64,000 nucleotides of DNA, from assembly GCF_937616625.2 (NCBI RefSeq), contig NC_065571.1, positions 32,139,879 to 32,203,878 on the forward strand, in the 5' to 3' direction. The notes under the pieces were generated by a model that saw nothing but the letters and a program-made list of their open reading frames with translations, was not told where the DNA came from and ran no database searches. Of the stretch, positions 44,821-56,689 are shown in pieces (position 1 is the stretch's first letter; each line of letters starts with the position of its first letter). This stretch comes from Mercurialis annua. Taxonomy: Eukaryota; Streptophyta; Magnoliopsida; Malpighiales; Euphorbiaceae. The position numbers and the translations under genes are program-made.

Positions 44821-44940
44821 ACGTCGCACCCGAAAGGGGTGCACGACGTGCTGAAAATCAGCACGTCGTGCTGGTGCGCGACGTGCACCATGAAGGGCAC
44901 GACGTGCCCTTCACAAATATTGAAGGGCACGACGTGCCCT
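44821..44940. repeat. CpG-rich hairpin cluster in the 5' LTR
   Basis: Repeated GCACGACGTGC units. GCACGACGTGCTGA at 44841-44854 pairs with its exact reverse complement at 44858-44871 across an AAA loop (14-bp stem). TGAAGGGCACG at 44891-44901 pairs with 44903-44913 around a single A (11-bp arms). It lies about 400 bp downstream of the putative TATA box, hence within the transcribed leader. Confidence 0.9.
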
Positions 44941-46567
44941 ACCTCGACTAGAACCTCCGTGGGACTTCCGTGAGTGAAAAATAGCATCTGATAGCTTGAT
45001 TTGGGTATGAAACTCAGTCAAATGTCTTGAAATTGATATAAAACATTATAGGAATAAATGATAATATGATAAGTAAGAATTCAGTTAAGAAAATTATATA
45101 ATTCCGAAGTACGAGGAATAGTACTCGATAAGTCGTAAGTACGACTAAGGATCATCGAGTTTTCAAGCAAACTAGAAGTGGAATCTAATCAACTTAAACC
45201 TAAGATTTATAAGTATTATACGTGTGAAAACACGAGGTTATTATCTAATTATTAAACGTTAATTAATATGTATCAGACGTACAAGCGAGCAGTGAGGGCA
45301 CCAGACGTGGGCTAGCGAGAGCATATCATTTCATCGACCACGTCATTGATTTGATAGCGGTTTCTATGAGTGGCACTATACTTTTGTGTATTGTTATTTA
45401 AAAGTTATTATTTTGATATATTATGGATAACCACATCGCATAGTACATGATTTGATATATCGCTTAATCGAATTGCTTTTATCAATTACCGTTTATCGTT
45501 ATTATCGATTATTATACCGTTTATCGAATTATTATAGTTTTGAAACCAATGTGTGATCCGAGGAAACATGCTACCTATTGGGCGTCAATAGGACTGTGTG
45601 ATCACCGGTAAGTATGTCAGTCGAGCGTGTCTAGATTGTTATAGTGTCGTAGAATTATATCGAATATCGAACATCGTATATTGAATCGTATCATATCGTA
45701 TCGAAGTTGGAATGAGTATATCGAATGGGATACGAGGTTTGACTCGGCTGAACTATCTCGGGACCCGTATCCTGTGGGTTTAACTTGGTTGAACTATCTC
45801 GGGACCCACACCTTGGGATTAAGAGAAGGTAGTGGTTTAACTCGGTTGAATTATCTCTGGACCCTACCCATCGGATCGATCGAATTGATATTTATCGTTA
45901 TGAATCGTATGAAACAATAGATCGTATTGAGTATCGTGAATAGGGTTTCAATTGGATCTAATACTTGGATTATATGATAACACGTTATATTATATTTTGA
46001 TATCGATTATTGATACTACTGATATGTTTTATCGTATGCGATGTTATGTTTTGACAATACTATTAATAATGTGCTCACTCACTCAGTATTTTCCCAAATA
46101 CTGACCCCTCACTTTTGATGTCTTTCAGGTACTTAGGGTGTGGACTTAGCTAGAAGCCGATTTTGGAATCCAGAAGTCATCTATGCATGTATAGTTCTCT
46201 GACTTCTGTGAATGCTGCAGTAGTGGTCCTACATCGACAGAGAGTAGCCTAGACAGCAATAGATTTTGGTTATATATATATTACTTGCTGTTTTGTTATA
46301 CTTTTGTAGGCTACGTGTTTTATATATATAGTACCGTGAGGCCAGTTCGTACAGAGTACGGTAACAAGAGCCCAAGAGGTTAACATAATAGTTAGTGTGA
46401 ATAGTTGTGTATATATGTTATATATGTTTGCTTCTGTTGTGTTGATGTTATTTATTTATTATTTATGAAAAAATTAATAGTGATTTATGGATTGCTACGG
46501 GTTCCGGAGCTACCACTCACGTTCCCTAGCGCCGGTTGCGGCTCAATATTTGGGGTCGTGACAATGT

Positions 46568-46580
46568 TGGTATCAGAGCA
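46568..46580 (+). other. primer-binding site (initiator Met tRNA)
   Basis: TGGTATCAGAGCA, four bases after the 5' LTR end. Confidence 0.95.
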
Positions 46581-47014
46581 ATTGGTCCAATTACCACTGC
46601 AAGTTTGTTTTGATATTTGTTTGAGTGCAGTTGGTCCAGTTACCACTGCCAGATTTGTCTAATTGTCTGTTTGACTGGAAGTATTCTGTCAGTAAGTAAA
46701 CATAGGAACTACTGCAGCAAGAGACGGACCTTAGTTGTCTGTAATTGTGTGATATATGCATTGGTAATATGTAGTATAGCGTGTGCGAATCAGTGCTACT
46801 AAGCTAGTAAGTGATTAGTATCTGTATATACGAACGACTGAGATAACTAAGTAATTATTACTTGCGCTGGGATTGTTAAGTGATTGTTTAATCGCGAACT
46901 ACGTGCGACTGGATTAAGTGCTAAATGTTTACAGCATATTATAAGTTGATATTGGAATTGCGTATGGAAATGGACTCAGATGGTCGCTTATGTTTGAAAT
47001 TGTTTCTTTTCAGC

Positions 47015-47932
47015 ATGTCTGGGCAAAACGGAGCTCAGTCGCATGCTAAGGAAGAACGGGAGGAAGCGCCTCCTATATTTCAAAATGGATTTCACAATGA
47101 AGTAGGCGAACCATCTAGGGTCCATCAGAACGGATTCCACGCAAATACTAGAACATCGCCAGAAGTATATCAGAATGGCTATATGTCTGTGTCGGAGATA
47201 GGTAGTTCTTCTGGAAACAGAGCTAGAGTACATTCGCGGGAGAGAGAATATAGCGAAGAAGATGAAGAGGAACTGGAGGAAGATCCGGAAGAGGACCCTG
47301 AAGAAGATCCGGAGGAGGATCCTGAGGATGATCCAGAAGAAGTATTAGAAGAAGAGGCAGAAGAAGAATATCCTCAGGAGGAAGAGTATGAAGAAGAAGA
47401 ACAGTTAGAGGAATCAGACGTTGAACAATACAGAAGTGAGTATTTCTGGTAGAGAGTGCAGAGATATCGTGACCTGAGAGAAGATGCAGACATAGCAAAT
47501 GGTCAGGCACTGATAGCTCTAAACCAAGTCAGTAGACAGATGCGCTCCTTTTCTCGAGGAATGTTAACAGTAGGAATGTATTCTACTGATTTTCTGCGAA
47601 TGGTTGAGGGAGTTCCTGATCATAACGAAGACAACAGAACCATCAACCGTAGATATGTCAGAGGTTTAGGACCTGAGTTTGGTGAGTTGTATGAGTACGT
47701 AGGTGAGAATTTCGGGACACTTACTACGATGGCCCGTAGAATCGAAACTTAGCATGAGTGGGCGGGCGATCCAGTACGACCCTTTTACTTTAGACGCAAG
47801 TACCACCCGGACTACGTCAGCATGTCCTCCAGAATTAGAACCAACCCCTATTTTGTGCAAAGAGGCGAAAGAAATTCCGGTAGAATAGTTAGGGGCCGAC
47901 ACAGGCGTAGTTATTAGGGAACCTAGCGTTCC
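47015..47932 (+). pseudogene. gag-like remnant of the Tekay-like element
   Basis: Open from 46925; a sensible start is the ATG at 47015 (MSGQNGAQSHAKEER). The N-terminal 145 residues contain FQNGF/HQNGF/YQNGY repeats and a very acidic run made of EEDPEEDP units (about residues 80-140). A TAG at 47450-47452 interrupts, and the same frame continues as VQRYRDLREDADIANG and then TINRRYVRGLGPEFGELYEY ... TLTTMARRIE, which resembles the C-terminal part of the Retrotrans_gag domain. A second TAG follows at 47750-47752, and basic RGRHRRSY-like residues are visible in frame after it. The middle of the gag domain and the zinc knuckle are not recognisable. It is either decayed or a shortened gag. Confidence 0.6.
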
Positions 47933-50544
47933 GCATCAGGCACCTCCAGGTATTAGCGATTTATATGCTTTGAGTATTATGTTTATGTGTTTGCATTATT
48001 GTGTATATATGTTTGTTGCATTGCATAATAGAACAGTCAGTAATAGGATATGCCTATAGAATAATACCTCGGAAAGCGAGAACCTATAGGAATCGCTGTT
48101 ATTAAACACACGCCTAATAAAAAAATATATAAACATAACTTACAAAAAAAAACAATAATATAATACACATTACATAATACATTTGTAGTGAACGTAATTC
48201 CTATATTACGTTCTAGAAACTGTAAAGGAAAGGATATATTACTAGAAGAGGAAATCGATGTGGAACATTGATATCCGCATTTTATATAATATAGTACAGA
48301 ATGTTGCAGAAGTGGATGTGGTGATTACAGCGGTAGAAAATTTTGAATTGAATTGAGTTATCAGAGATATGGAGAAAGAAGGGATGTGACAGAAGAACAG
48401 TCTGTAAATGATAGAAAATGACAGCAATACAAAAATTTGAAATATACCCAATAAGTATAAAGAAAGCCGTTAATAGTCGCAGAGCGTATAATCTAGAGTA
48501 AACTTACGATTTTATGAAAATTTTGAAAGTTTTTATGATTTTTCAAGGTACAATTATGCTCAGAAATCGCATGTGATATTGCATAATCACGATAGGAATG
48601 CATAAGAAAATGATTCTCAAAATGTATATCATGCATCATATCTTTACAATAATGAGGAAAAATGCAATTTTGAGCAACTCTTTGGTGAGGAGAGATGTCA
48701 TCACTCTAAGCTACAATTGTACTAATGATTTCAAACGATTTATGAAAAGTGATTTAGAAAGAGCTGCGCAGCCAAAAGAAGTTTTAAAAATCATTTTGTT
48801 CAGTAAGTAAACTCGGATATAAAGCCCTGGGACAAATAGTGAAAGATTCTTAATAAATAAGACTAAAATTGTAAAATAAACCCCAATTACAGAATAAACC
48901 CATATAATGATTAATTGCAACAAGGCTAATAAAGCTAAAGGAGAATATGAATGAGGAGCTATCGCCGGAGAACATACGCTAGTAAAATGCGATGCACTGG
49001 CAATATTTAAACAAAGGATGAAATGACAGAGAGTCGTGCTAGACGAAAGAAACGTAACGAATACATAAGAAGGATAAATGTAATGATTATTCTTATGTTG
49101 AGATAAGCGACGTAGTGATCGAGAGTTATATCGAAAGAGATAAATTAAAAGTATAAAGGATGAGAAGACAATAGTATGAATGATGAACATTAAGTGATAT
49201 TTTAAGGATATATAACCTTATCAGTATTAGTGTTTGAAGATACAGAAGTAGAAAGAAAAAGAGATACAAACGACAAAGAAGATGATCTTGTGAGATATGA
49301 AAGTTTAAAATTAGATAGATCAGAAGAGACAATGATACTATATGACTGATAGTAAGTAAAGTTACTAATATCAGCAATAAGAATTATAAGTCGCGTTAAC
49401 CGAAAGGAGAAAGGTTAAGCGTAAAATTCTAACATAAGGAGAAAAGCACACGTATAGGCGTACGTGTCAGTAAATGTAAGAATTGTGGATATTATGAAAG
49501 AAAGTATAATGAGGAAACTCATATACCCTCAAAATTTTACAAGATGATTAGAGACATGAAAAGTTTTAGAGATGTGTCAGAAGGATTACCAGAATAGAAC
49601 AGTAATAATGGGGGTATTATAAATGAAGGAAGGACATAATGGACACAGTAAATAAAGGATAAGATGATATTCATTGCTATGGAACAAATAGGAGTAAACT
49701 ATATCCAAGAGACCGTGATGTCATAAGGACGAGAGGTGATGCTAGTACAAAGAAATCAAGTTATTTAAAAAGGACAAATTAAGAAATAATCGCAATTAGT
49801 ATTAAGATGATACCTTCAAGAATGAGAATAAAGTTATGAAGCTAGTTAGAAGTAAGAAGAAGAAGTATAAGACGAGAGAGGAAGTTGATTATATGGTAGG
49901 AAAGAATGACGATTAAGGAAATAAATAAGCTATTAAGGATCTAATGAATCCGTTGAGGATGAAAGTTAAAGATGAAGTTAGTTAAAAGTTAAAGATAAGA
50001 AAGAAGTTAAGCGAAAGCTAATTAACGAGAAAAGTTCTCGAAATAGTTAAATGCTAAAGAAGCATGTAAGCATGAAAATAGTGAAGGATGTATCAGACTT
50101 ATCGATATTAAGAGACAGCGAAGGTGATAACCAGGATACCAGTTGAAAGAAATTGGTTGATGAGGAACGAAGTGTCAGATAACGGTGGAAAGAAGTAAGA
50201 AATGATGATAATCAACTAAGGAACAAAAGTGACAACCATGTGATGATGACGCAGAGACTACGACATCAAGAATATGTCCAAGAACTATTCTATTTCGGGA
50301 AACACAACAGATGAGACAAAAGTACCAGTAAGAGAATTCTCAACGATATAACAGCAGGCAGCTATTGTGAATTGGATAGACAATCGATTAGCGACAAGTA
50401 TGAAGTTATAGCTGTGTATGGAAAGCTATGAGTTATGTAAGAGAAAAAGCTGCAACTAAAACGTACTAATGAACACTGAAGAAAGTGTAAGGACAGTTAT
50501 CAGGTCTTAACAAGTTTTATGAAATTTCGAGGACGAATTTTTAT
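47933..50544 (+). other. non-coding internal region without pol
   Basis: About 2.6 kb, A+G-rich on the sense strand (GAAGATAAG, AAGAAGAAG-like runs), with stops in all frames. I searched the translations for RT (YxDD), integrase and RNase H motifs and found none. The final TTTCGAGGACGAATTTTTAT before the PPT is shared with the element at 28280-33936. Confidence 0.6.
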
Positions 50545-50557
50545 AAGGAGGGAAGAA
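50545..50557 (+). other. polypurine tract
   Basis: AAGGAGGGAAGAA directly before the 3' LTR (TGGAATACCC; the 5' LTR has TGTAATACCC). Confidence 0.9.
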
Positions 50558-53020
50558 TGGAATACCCAAAAATAATTAATTAGCTAATTGGACCACGTGT
50601 CTAGTTTGGAATCGCCAGAATGGCGAAATCGGAAGGATTTCTAATAAAAATAAAGTAAATAAATTTCAAGTAGGTCGGATTTGGGAAATTAATTATGAGG
50701 GAGTTAAGGTTATATTTCAATTCTAAAGTTAGAATTGGAATAAAAAGGAAAAATGTCAAGAAAAACCAAAAATAAAGTACAGGGACCAAAGTGGTAATTT
50801 AGCCACTTTGTGTCGAAAATGGAAATTTATAAGTTTTGACGGGAAAGTATCAATATCGAGCTTCGTATTATTTATCGGGTATAAATAATACGTATAAGTT
50901 ATAATAAAAGAAGTTAACGATTTAGTTATGGACTAAATCGAATAAAAGAAAAGTTTAAAGGACGAATTGTATTAATTAAAGAAAGCAAGGATTAAAGAGG
51001 CCTTTAATCCATGATATATAAGAAACTTAATATGAAAAGAAAGAATCAGAGGAAGAAAGGAGAAGCATCCAGAAACCATCACCATTTCTCACGATCAACT
51101 TCGACACTATACGGTTTCTTCGTTCGGCATCCATTTCGAGCGATTCTTGCTCCCATCTCTCCGTAATTGAATGCTCTACTGATCTTAAGCATCATATCAA
51201 GGTAAGATTTCGGTTTTTGATGGTGAAATGGTGTTTTTATGGGCTGTTTGGTATAATACGTAACGTTCGAATCGTTCGGATAGAAATCGAGTTGTTTTTG
51301 ATGTTTTTGAAGTGTAAAATGATGAATTATGGATTAAAATGAATTGGGTATAAATTGGTATGAATTATGGATGATTTGGAGCTTCAGAAACGACAAACGT
51401 CGCACCCGAAAGGGGTGCACGACGTGCTGAAATTCAGCACGTCGTGCTGGTGCGCGACGTGCACCACAGGGTGCACGACGTGCACCACAAGGGGTGTACG
51501 ACGTGCACCATGAAGGTAACGACGTGACCTTCACAAAAATTGAAGGGCACGACGTGCCCTACCTCGACTAGAACCTCCGTGGAACTTCCGTGAGTGAAAA
51601 ATATCATCCGATAGCTTGATTTGGGTATGAAACTCAGTCAAATGTCTTGAAATGGATATAAAACATTATAGAAATTAATGTTAATGTGATAAGTAAGAAT
51701 TCAGTTAAGAAAATTATATAATTCCCAAGTAAGAGGAATAGTACTCGATAAGTCGTAAGTACGACTAAGGATCATCGAGTTTTCATTTCATCGACCACGT
51801 CATTGATTGGATAGCGGTTTTTATGAGTGGCACTTTAATTTTGTGTATTGTTATTTAAAAGTTATTATTTTGATATATTATGGATAACCACATCGCATAG
51901 TACATGATTTGATATATCGCTTATCGAATTGCTTTTATCGATTACCGTTTATCGTTATTATCGATTATTATACCGTTTATCGAATTATTATAGTTTTGAA
52001 ACCAGTGTGTGATCCGAGGAAACATGCTACCTATTGGGCGTCAATAGGACTGTGTGATCACCGGTAAGTATGTCAGTCTAGCGTGTCTAGATTGTTATCG
52101 TGTCGTAGAATTATATCGAATATCGAACATCGTATATTGAATTGTATCATATCGTATCGAAGTTGGAATGAGTATATCGAATGGGATACGAGGTTTGACT
52201 CGGTTGAACTATCTAGGGACCCGTATCCTGTGGGTTTAACTTGGTTGAACTATCTCGGGACCCACACCTTGGGATTAAGAGAAGGTAGTGGTTTAACTCG
52301 GTTGAATTATCTCTGGACCCTACCCATCGGATCGATCGAATTGATATTTATCGTTATGAATCGTATGAAACAATAGATCGTATTGAGTATCGTGAATAGG
52401 GTTTCAATTGGATCTAATACTTGGATTATATGATAACACGTTATATTATATTTTGATATCGATTATTGATACTACTGATATGTTTTATCGTATGCGATGT
52501 TATGTTTTGACAATACTATTAATAATGTGCTCACTCACTCAGTATTTTCCCAAATACTGACCCCTCACTTTTGATGTCTTTCAGGTACTTAGGGTGTGGA
52601 CTTAGCTAGAAGCCGATTTTGGAATCCAGAAGTCATCTATGCATGAATAGTTCTCTGACTTCTGTGAATGCTGCAGTAGTGGTCCTGCATCGACAGAGAG
52701 TAGCCTAGACAGCAGTAGATTTTGGTTATATATATGTTACTTGCTGTTTTGATTATACTTTTGTAGGCTACGTGTTTTATGTATATAGTACCGTGAGGCC
52801 AGTTCGAACAGAGTACGGTAACTAGAGCCCACGAGGTTAACAGAATAGTTAGTGTGAATAGTTGTGTATATATGTTATATATGTTTGCTTCTGTTGTGTT
52901 TATGTTATTTATTTATTATTTATGAAAAAATTAATAGTGATTTAAGGATTGCTACGTGTTCCGGAGCTACCACTCCCGTTCCCTAGCGCCGGTTGCGGCT
53001 CAATATTTTGGGTCGTGACA
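50558..53020 (+). repeat. 3' LTR
   Basis: Homologous to the 5' LTR with many point differences and two clear length differences: a 168-bp deletion relative to 45166-45333, between two TTTCA copies, and extra GTGCACGACGTGCACC-type units in the hairpin cluster (51399-51560). Confidence 0.93.
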
Positions 53021-53814
53021 GTGTTTTTCTGTAAAGTTTTAAACGTTTGGATTTGTTACGTAAAATTTGTAAACGTTTGGCTTAAATCGCTAAAAAGGGG
53101 AAACGTTTGGTTTTGTTTCGTAACGTTTGTAAATTTTGGCTTAATAGCTAAAAAGGTTAAACGTTTGGCTTACATCGCTAAAAAGGTGTCATGTTTAGAA
53201 TTGTTTTGTAATGTTTGTAAACGTTTGGATTAAATTTCTAAAAAGGTGGAACGTTTGGATTATTTTCGTAACGTTTCTAAACGTTTGGCTTAAATCGCTA
53301 AAACGGGAAAACGTTTGGATTTGTTTCGTAACATTTGTAAACGTTTGGCTTAAATCGCTAAAAAAGGGAAATGTTTGGGTTTGTTTCGTAACATTTGTAA
53401 ACGTCTGTCTTAAATTGCTAAAAAGGTGAAACGCTTGGATTTGTAAATGTTTGGCTTAAATTGCTAAAAAGGTGAAATGCTTGGATTTGTTTCTAAACGT
53501 TTGGCTTAAATCGCTAAAAAGGTGAAACGTTTGGATTTATTTCATAACGTTTGTAAACGTTTGGCTTAAAGCTTTACAAAAGGGGAAACGTTTGGATTTG
53601 TTTCCTAACGTTTGTAAACGTTTGGCTTAAATTTTAAAAAATATGAAACACTTATATTTGTTTCGTAACGCTTGTAAACGTTTGGTTTAAATCGTTAAAA
53701 AGGTGAAACGTTTGGTTTTGTTTCGTAACGTTAGTAAACGTTCAGATTAAATTGCAAAAAAGGTGAAACGTTAGGAATTGTTCCGTAACGTTTTAAACGT
53801 CTGGATTTGTTTCG

Positions 53815-55985
53815 TAACATTTGTAAACGTTTGGCTTAAATCAGTAAAAAGGTGAATTGTTTGGTTTTGTTTCGTAACGTTTGTAAACGTTCGGCTTAAA
53901 TAGGTAAAAAGGTTAAACGTTTGGCTTATAAATGGTGACACGTTTGGAATTGTTTTGTAACGTTTGTAAACGTTCAGATTTACTTGCTAAAAAGGTGGAA
54001 CGTTTGGATTTGTTTCGTAACGTTCCTATATGTTTGGCTTAAATTGCTAAAACGAGAAAACGTTTGGATTTGTTTGTAACGTTTGTAAACGTTTGGCTTA
54101 AATCGCTAAAAAGGGGAAACGTTTGGGTTTGTTTTGTAATGTTTGTAAACGTTTGTCTTAAATTTCTAAAAAGGTGAAACGCTTGGATTTGTAAACGTTT
54201 GGCTTAAATTGGTAAAAAGGCGAAACGCTTGGATTTGTTTCAAAACATTTGTAAACGTTTGGCTTAAATCGCTAAAAAGGTGAAACGTTTGGATTTGTTT
54301 TGTAACGTTTGTAAAAATTTGGCTTAAATCGCTAAAACGGTGAAACGGTTGGATTTGTTTTGCCACGTTTGTAAACGTTTGGCTTAAATCGCTAAAAAGC
54401 GGAAACATTTGGATTTGTTTCGTAACGTTTGTAAACGTTTGGCTTAAATTTCTAAATAAGTGAAACACTATGATTTTTTTCGTATCGTTTGTAAACGTTA
54501 TGCTTTCGAATAGCTAAAATGGTGAAACGTTTGATTTTGTCTTGTAACATTTGTAAACGTTTGACTTACGTCGCTAAAAATATGAAACGTTTACAAATCC
54601 AAATGTTTCTTCTTTTTAGCGATTTAAGCCGAACGTTTACAAAAGTTATGAAACACAATTACGAAATAAATCCAAACACTTCACCTTTTTAGCGATTTAA
54701 GCCATGTTTTCAAACGTTACGAAATCCAAACATTTGGCAAAGATCGCTAAAAAGGGGAAACGTTTAGATTTGTTCTGTAACGTTTGCAAACGTTTGGCTT
54801 AAATCGCTAAAAAGGGGAAACGTTCGGTTTTGTTTTGTAATGTTTGTAAACGTTTGGCTTAAATAGCTAAATAGGTGAAACGTGTGGATATGTTTCGTAA
54901 CATTTGTAAACGTTTGGCTTAAATCAGTAAAAAGGTGAAACGTTTGGTTTTGATTCGTAACGTTTGTAAACGTTCGGCTTAAATAGGTAAAAAGGTTAAA
55001 CGTTTGGCTTATATCGCTAAAATGGTGACACGTTTGGAATTGTTTTGTAACGTTTGTAAACGTTCAGATTTACTTGCTAAAAAGGTGGAACGCTTGCATT
55101 TGTTTCGTAACGTTCCTAAATGTTTGGCTTAAATTGCTAAAACGAGAAAACGTTTGGATTTGTTTGTAACGTTTGTAAACGTTTGGCTTAAATCGCTAAA
55201 AAGGGGAAACGTTTGGGTTTTTTTGTAATGTTTGTAAACGTTTGTCTTAAATTTCTAAAAAGGTGAAACGCTTGGATTTGTAAACGTTTGGCTTAAATTG
55301 GTAAAAAGGTGAAACGCTTGGATTTGTTTCAAAACATTTGTAAACGTTTGGCTTAAATCGCTAAAAAGGTGAAACGTTTGGATTTGTTTTGTAACGTTTG
55401 TAAAAATTTGGCTTAAATCGCTAAAACGGTGAAACGGTTGGATTTGTTTTGCAACGTTTGTAAACGTTTGGCTTAAATCGCTAAAAAGCGGAAACATTTG
55501 GATTTGTTTCGTAACGTTTGTAAATTTCTGGCTTAAATTTCTAAAAAAGTGAAACACTATGATTTTTTTCGTATCGTTTGTAAACGTTATGGTTTCGAAT
55601 AGCTAAAATGGTGAAACGTTTGATTTTGTCTTGTAACATTTGTAAACGTTTGACTTACGACGCTAAAAATGTGAAACGTTTATAAATCCAAATGTTTTTC
55701 CTTTTTAGTGATTTAAGCCGAACGTTTACAAAAGCTATGATACACAATTACGAAATAAATCCAAACGCTTCACCTTTTTAGCGATTTAAGCCATGTTTTC
55801 AAACGTTACGAAATCCAAACGTTTGGCAAAGATCGCTAAAAAGGGGAAACGTTTAGATTTGTTCTGTAACGTTTGCAACAGTTTGGCTTAAATCGCTAAA
55901 AAGGTGAAATGTTCGGTTTTGTTTTGTAATGTCTGTAAACGTTTGGCTTAAATCGCTAAATAGGTGAAACATGTGGATATGTTTC
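53815..55985 (+). repeat. tandem 1.09-kb higher-order satellite repeat
   Basis: Unit 1 runs about 53815-54895 and unit 2 about 54896-55985. They match almost base for base across 18 monomers, including a reversed segment, a truncated CGCTTGGATTTGTAAACG monomer and the odd AACGTTATGxTTTCGAATAGC variant. Most features are offset by 1089 bp; an 8-bp difference sits near 53927. Confidence 0.9.
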
Positions 55986-56689
55986 GTAACATTTGTAAAT
56001 GTTTGGCTTAAATCGCTAAAAAATGTGAAATGTTTGGATTTGTTTCGTAACATGTTAAACGTTTGTCTTAAATCGCTAAAATGGGAAAACGTTTGGATTT
56101 GTTCCGTAACGTTTTAAAAGTTTGGCTTAAATCGCTAAAATGGGGAAATCTATGGTTTTGTTTTGTAATATTTCGAAACGTTTGGCTAAAAATCGATAAA
56201 AAGGGGGAAACGTTTGGTTTTGCTTCGTAACGTTTTAAACGTTTGGATTTGTTTCGTAACCTTCTTAAACGTATGGCTTAAATTGCTAAAACGTGAAACG
56301 TTTGGATTTGTTTTGTAACGTTTAGACGTTTGGTTTTGTTTCGTAAAGTTTGTAAACATTCCGCTTAAATCGCTAAAAAGGTGAAATATTTGGATTTGTT
56401 CTGTAACGTTTGTAAACGTTTGGCTTAAATCGCTAAAGGGTGAAACGTTTGGTTTTATTTTGTAATGTTTGTAAATGTTTGGCTTAAATCGCTAAAAAGG
56501 TGAAACATTTGGATTTGTTTTGTAACGTTTGTAAATGTTTGGCATAAATCGCTAAAAAGAAGAAACGTTTGTTTTATTTTCGTAACGTTTGTAAATGTTT
56601 GGATTAAATCGCTAAAAATGTGAAACATTTGGACTTGTTTCGTAACGTTTGTAAACGTTTGGCTTAAATCGCTAAAAAGGTTAAACATT

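Larger units (their letters stand above)
43970..46563 (+). repeat. 5' LTR
   Basis: TGTAATACCC to GTCGTGACA. Seen inside: a CACGTG at 44006-44011, a U3 inverted repeat at 44130-44149, a TATATAAG-type TATA box near 44425, a CpG-rich hairpin cluster at 44821-44940, and three TCGGTTGAACTATCTC-like repeats at 45744-45860. Small ORFs inside have no protein signature. Confidence 0.93.
43970..53020 (+). mobile_element. Tekay-like LTR retrotransposon with gag remnant and no pol
   Basis: Plus-strand element with LTRs at 43970-46563 (2594 bp) and 50558-53020 (2463 bp), an initiator-Met PBS and a PPT. The likely target site is GTTTT at 43965-43969 versus GTGTT at 53021-53025, one mismatch. The LTRs are related to those at 28280-33936: both start TGTAATACCC, share ATTGGACCAxGTGTCxAGTT, and end GGGTCGTGACA. 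The internal 4 kb contains only a gag-like remnant. It is non-autonomous in its present form and resembles TR-GAG or LARD derivatives. Confidence 0.92.

Noticed and set aside
45681..45920. ORF of 79 codons repeated at 52083-52376
   Set aside because: Occurs in both LTRs because the LTR is duplicated; the translation reflects the three TCGGTTGAACTATCTC repeats, with no protein signature.
48711..49377. Leu/Ile/Ser-rich minus-strand ORFs (83-159 codons)
   Set aside because: Come from the purine-rich sense strand read backwards; they look membrane-like only because of base composition.
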